From contig NZ_CP009621.1 of the NCBI RefSeq assembly GCF_000973725.1, positions 434,001-498,000 of the forward strand: DNA of 64,000 bases, read 5' to 3'. Every line of letters starts with the position of its first letter. The first letter of the stretch is position 1. Under the pieces are notes generated by a model. That model saw only the letters and a program-made list of their open reading frames with translations, was not told the origin of the DNA and ran no database searches. The DNA comes from Pontibacter korlensis (GTDB lineage Bacteria > Bacteroidota > Bacteroidia > Cytophagales > Hymenobacteraceae). Positions 63,333-64,000 of the stretch are shown in pieces. Both the position numbers and the translations under genes were made by a program.

Positions 63333-64000
63333 TTATACTTTGGCGGCACTCGCCATTTTCCCAGAATGGCTGGTTGGGGTACGTACCAGGCGTTTGGTCA
63401 CGGTATCTATACTTACATTTATTTCGAAGCCCAGAATAAGTATCATGGAGACAAAATCTAGCCAGATCATCAGACCGATCAAAGCGCCGATAGAGCCATA
63501 GAATTTATTATAAGTATCGAAAGCGCTTATGTAGAGCGAGAAGCCCATTGTCACCACAAATATGAGCCCTGTAGCCACCACAGCACCCGCCGAGAAGAAA
63601 GGCCACTTATCCTCAATAGCCGGCACAAAGTAATAAATGAGCGACGTAGCCAGCAGGAAGAGCAGGATAACAGCAATATACTTTAGGATTACCAGCAAAG
63701 TGTAGGTGTAGCTCTCGGTAACAACCTCATAAAACACCAGTACATCTATTATCCACTGGCCAAAGAATATCGCTGATACCGCCAGCAGCAGAATCATACT
63801 TAACACAATTGTTAGTGCAGTAGCAATCAGTCGTTTCCGGATATAGCCGCGCTTGTAGAAGGTGTGGTACTTCTTATCAAAAGCGTCCATTAGCGACATA
63901 ATGCCGTTGGTGGAGAGCACCCATGCAAACAGGAAACCGAAGGAAAGCAGTCCCCCTCGTGGCTTGTTCACAATATCCTCAATAGTACCATAGGCCGCCG
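63333..64000 (-). CDS. YihY/BrkB-family membrane protein, N-terminus outside window
   Basis: The frame is open through base 64000 (AAYGTIEDIVNKPRGG precedes the first possible GTG start at 63971), so the beginning is missing. Visible are four to five membrane segments (IATALTIVLSMILLLAVSAI, YIAVILLFLLATSLIYYFVP, GAVVATGLIFVVTMGFSLYI, IGLMIWLDFVSMILILGFEI) and the family pattern FGSIGALIGLMIW-like near the end. Inner-membrane protein of unknown function. Confidence 0.88.
   Translation of the reverse strand, partial: AAYGTIEDIVNKPRGGLLSFGFLFAWVLSTNGIMSLMDAFDKKYHTFYKRGYIRKRLIATALTIVLSMILLLAVSAIFFGQWIIDVLVFYEVVTESYTYTLLVILKYIAVILLFLLATSLIYYFVPAIEDKWPFFSAGAVVATGLIFVVTMGFSLYISAFDTYNKFYGSIGALIGLMIWLDFVSMILILGFEINVSIDTVTKRLVRTPTSHSGKMASAAKV

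Noticed and set aside
1..64000. CRISPR array
   Set aside because: No series of regularly spaced identical repeats was seen; the short iterons and hexamers lack spacers of constant length.

Overview
The window looks like Bacteroidota DNA, most likely Cytophagales of the Hymenobacteraceae type (Pontibacter-like). This rests on a hybrid two-component regulator beside a GH31 glycosidase, giant DUF6443-type Rhs proteins, candidate promoters of the TTTG/TAnnTTTG type, weak Shine-Dalgarno signals, and Arm/SAM-like Bacteroidota integrases. The genus is inferred from gene style, not from a marker gene.

Layout. 1-5.3 kb: chromosomal-looking carbohydrate locus (GH31 glycosidase cut by the left edge, plus its hybrid two-component regulator). 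5.5-31.1 kb: an Rhs polymorphic-toxin array read on the minus strand. It has an N-terminal Rhs partner (31127-27744), a full-length Rhs protein with an HNH-like tip (27.7-21.4 kb) and a SUKH immunity gene, then two displaced orphan tip/immunity modules (17.6-16.3 kb and 8.6-7.3 kb), and finally an outer-membrane-type coiled-coil protein (6744-5554). Between the orphan modules sits what looks like a little-described mobile element (about 8.5-15.6 kb): two overlapping tyrosine recombinases, a CHC2-Toprim-AAA+ replication-like protein, a nucleotidyltransferase/HEPN-like protein, a helical protein and a divergent XRE regulator. A second copy at 17.6-18.6 kb keeps only the end, the iterons and the regulator. 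Each of the four tip/immunity pairs in the window is followed by the same GC-rich structured non-coding element.

32.0-44.2 kb: a defence island with RadC, an IS3-family element that has cut a MmeI-like methyltransferase gene, an AlbA_2 ATP-binding regulator, a type II-like CBASS operon (CD-NTase; one protein fusing E2, E1 and JAB; a membrane protein as likely effector) and an integrase killed by two stop codons. 44.4-49.3 kb: DinB protein, decayed IS1182-type element, truncated copy of the outer-membrane protein, and a second, inverted copy of the 1255-bp IS3 element lying inside one of the structured repeats. 49.3-59.5 kb: a second Rhs pair with its own tip and immunity gene, plus the tail of a third partner gene carrying a striking palindrome. 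59.9-61.3 kb: another broken integrase beside tRNA-Ser(UGA), probably the island edge. 61.4-64 kb: chromosomal-looking membrane proteins (DUF4153 and a YihY/BrkB protein cut by the right edge).

How it fits together: the middle 55 kb is an accessory region for inter-bacterial competition (Rhs tips and immunity genes) and phage defence (CBASS), shaped by insertion sequences and recombinases. The observation most worth pursuing is the recurring unit tip + immunity + structured element + recombinase-bearing element, which could be a tip-switching or cassette-acquisition system. That reading is inference; the repeats and gene order are visible in the sequence.
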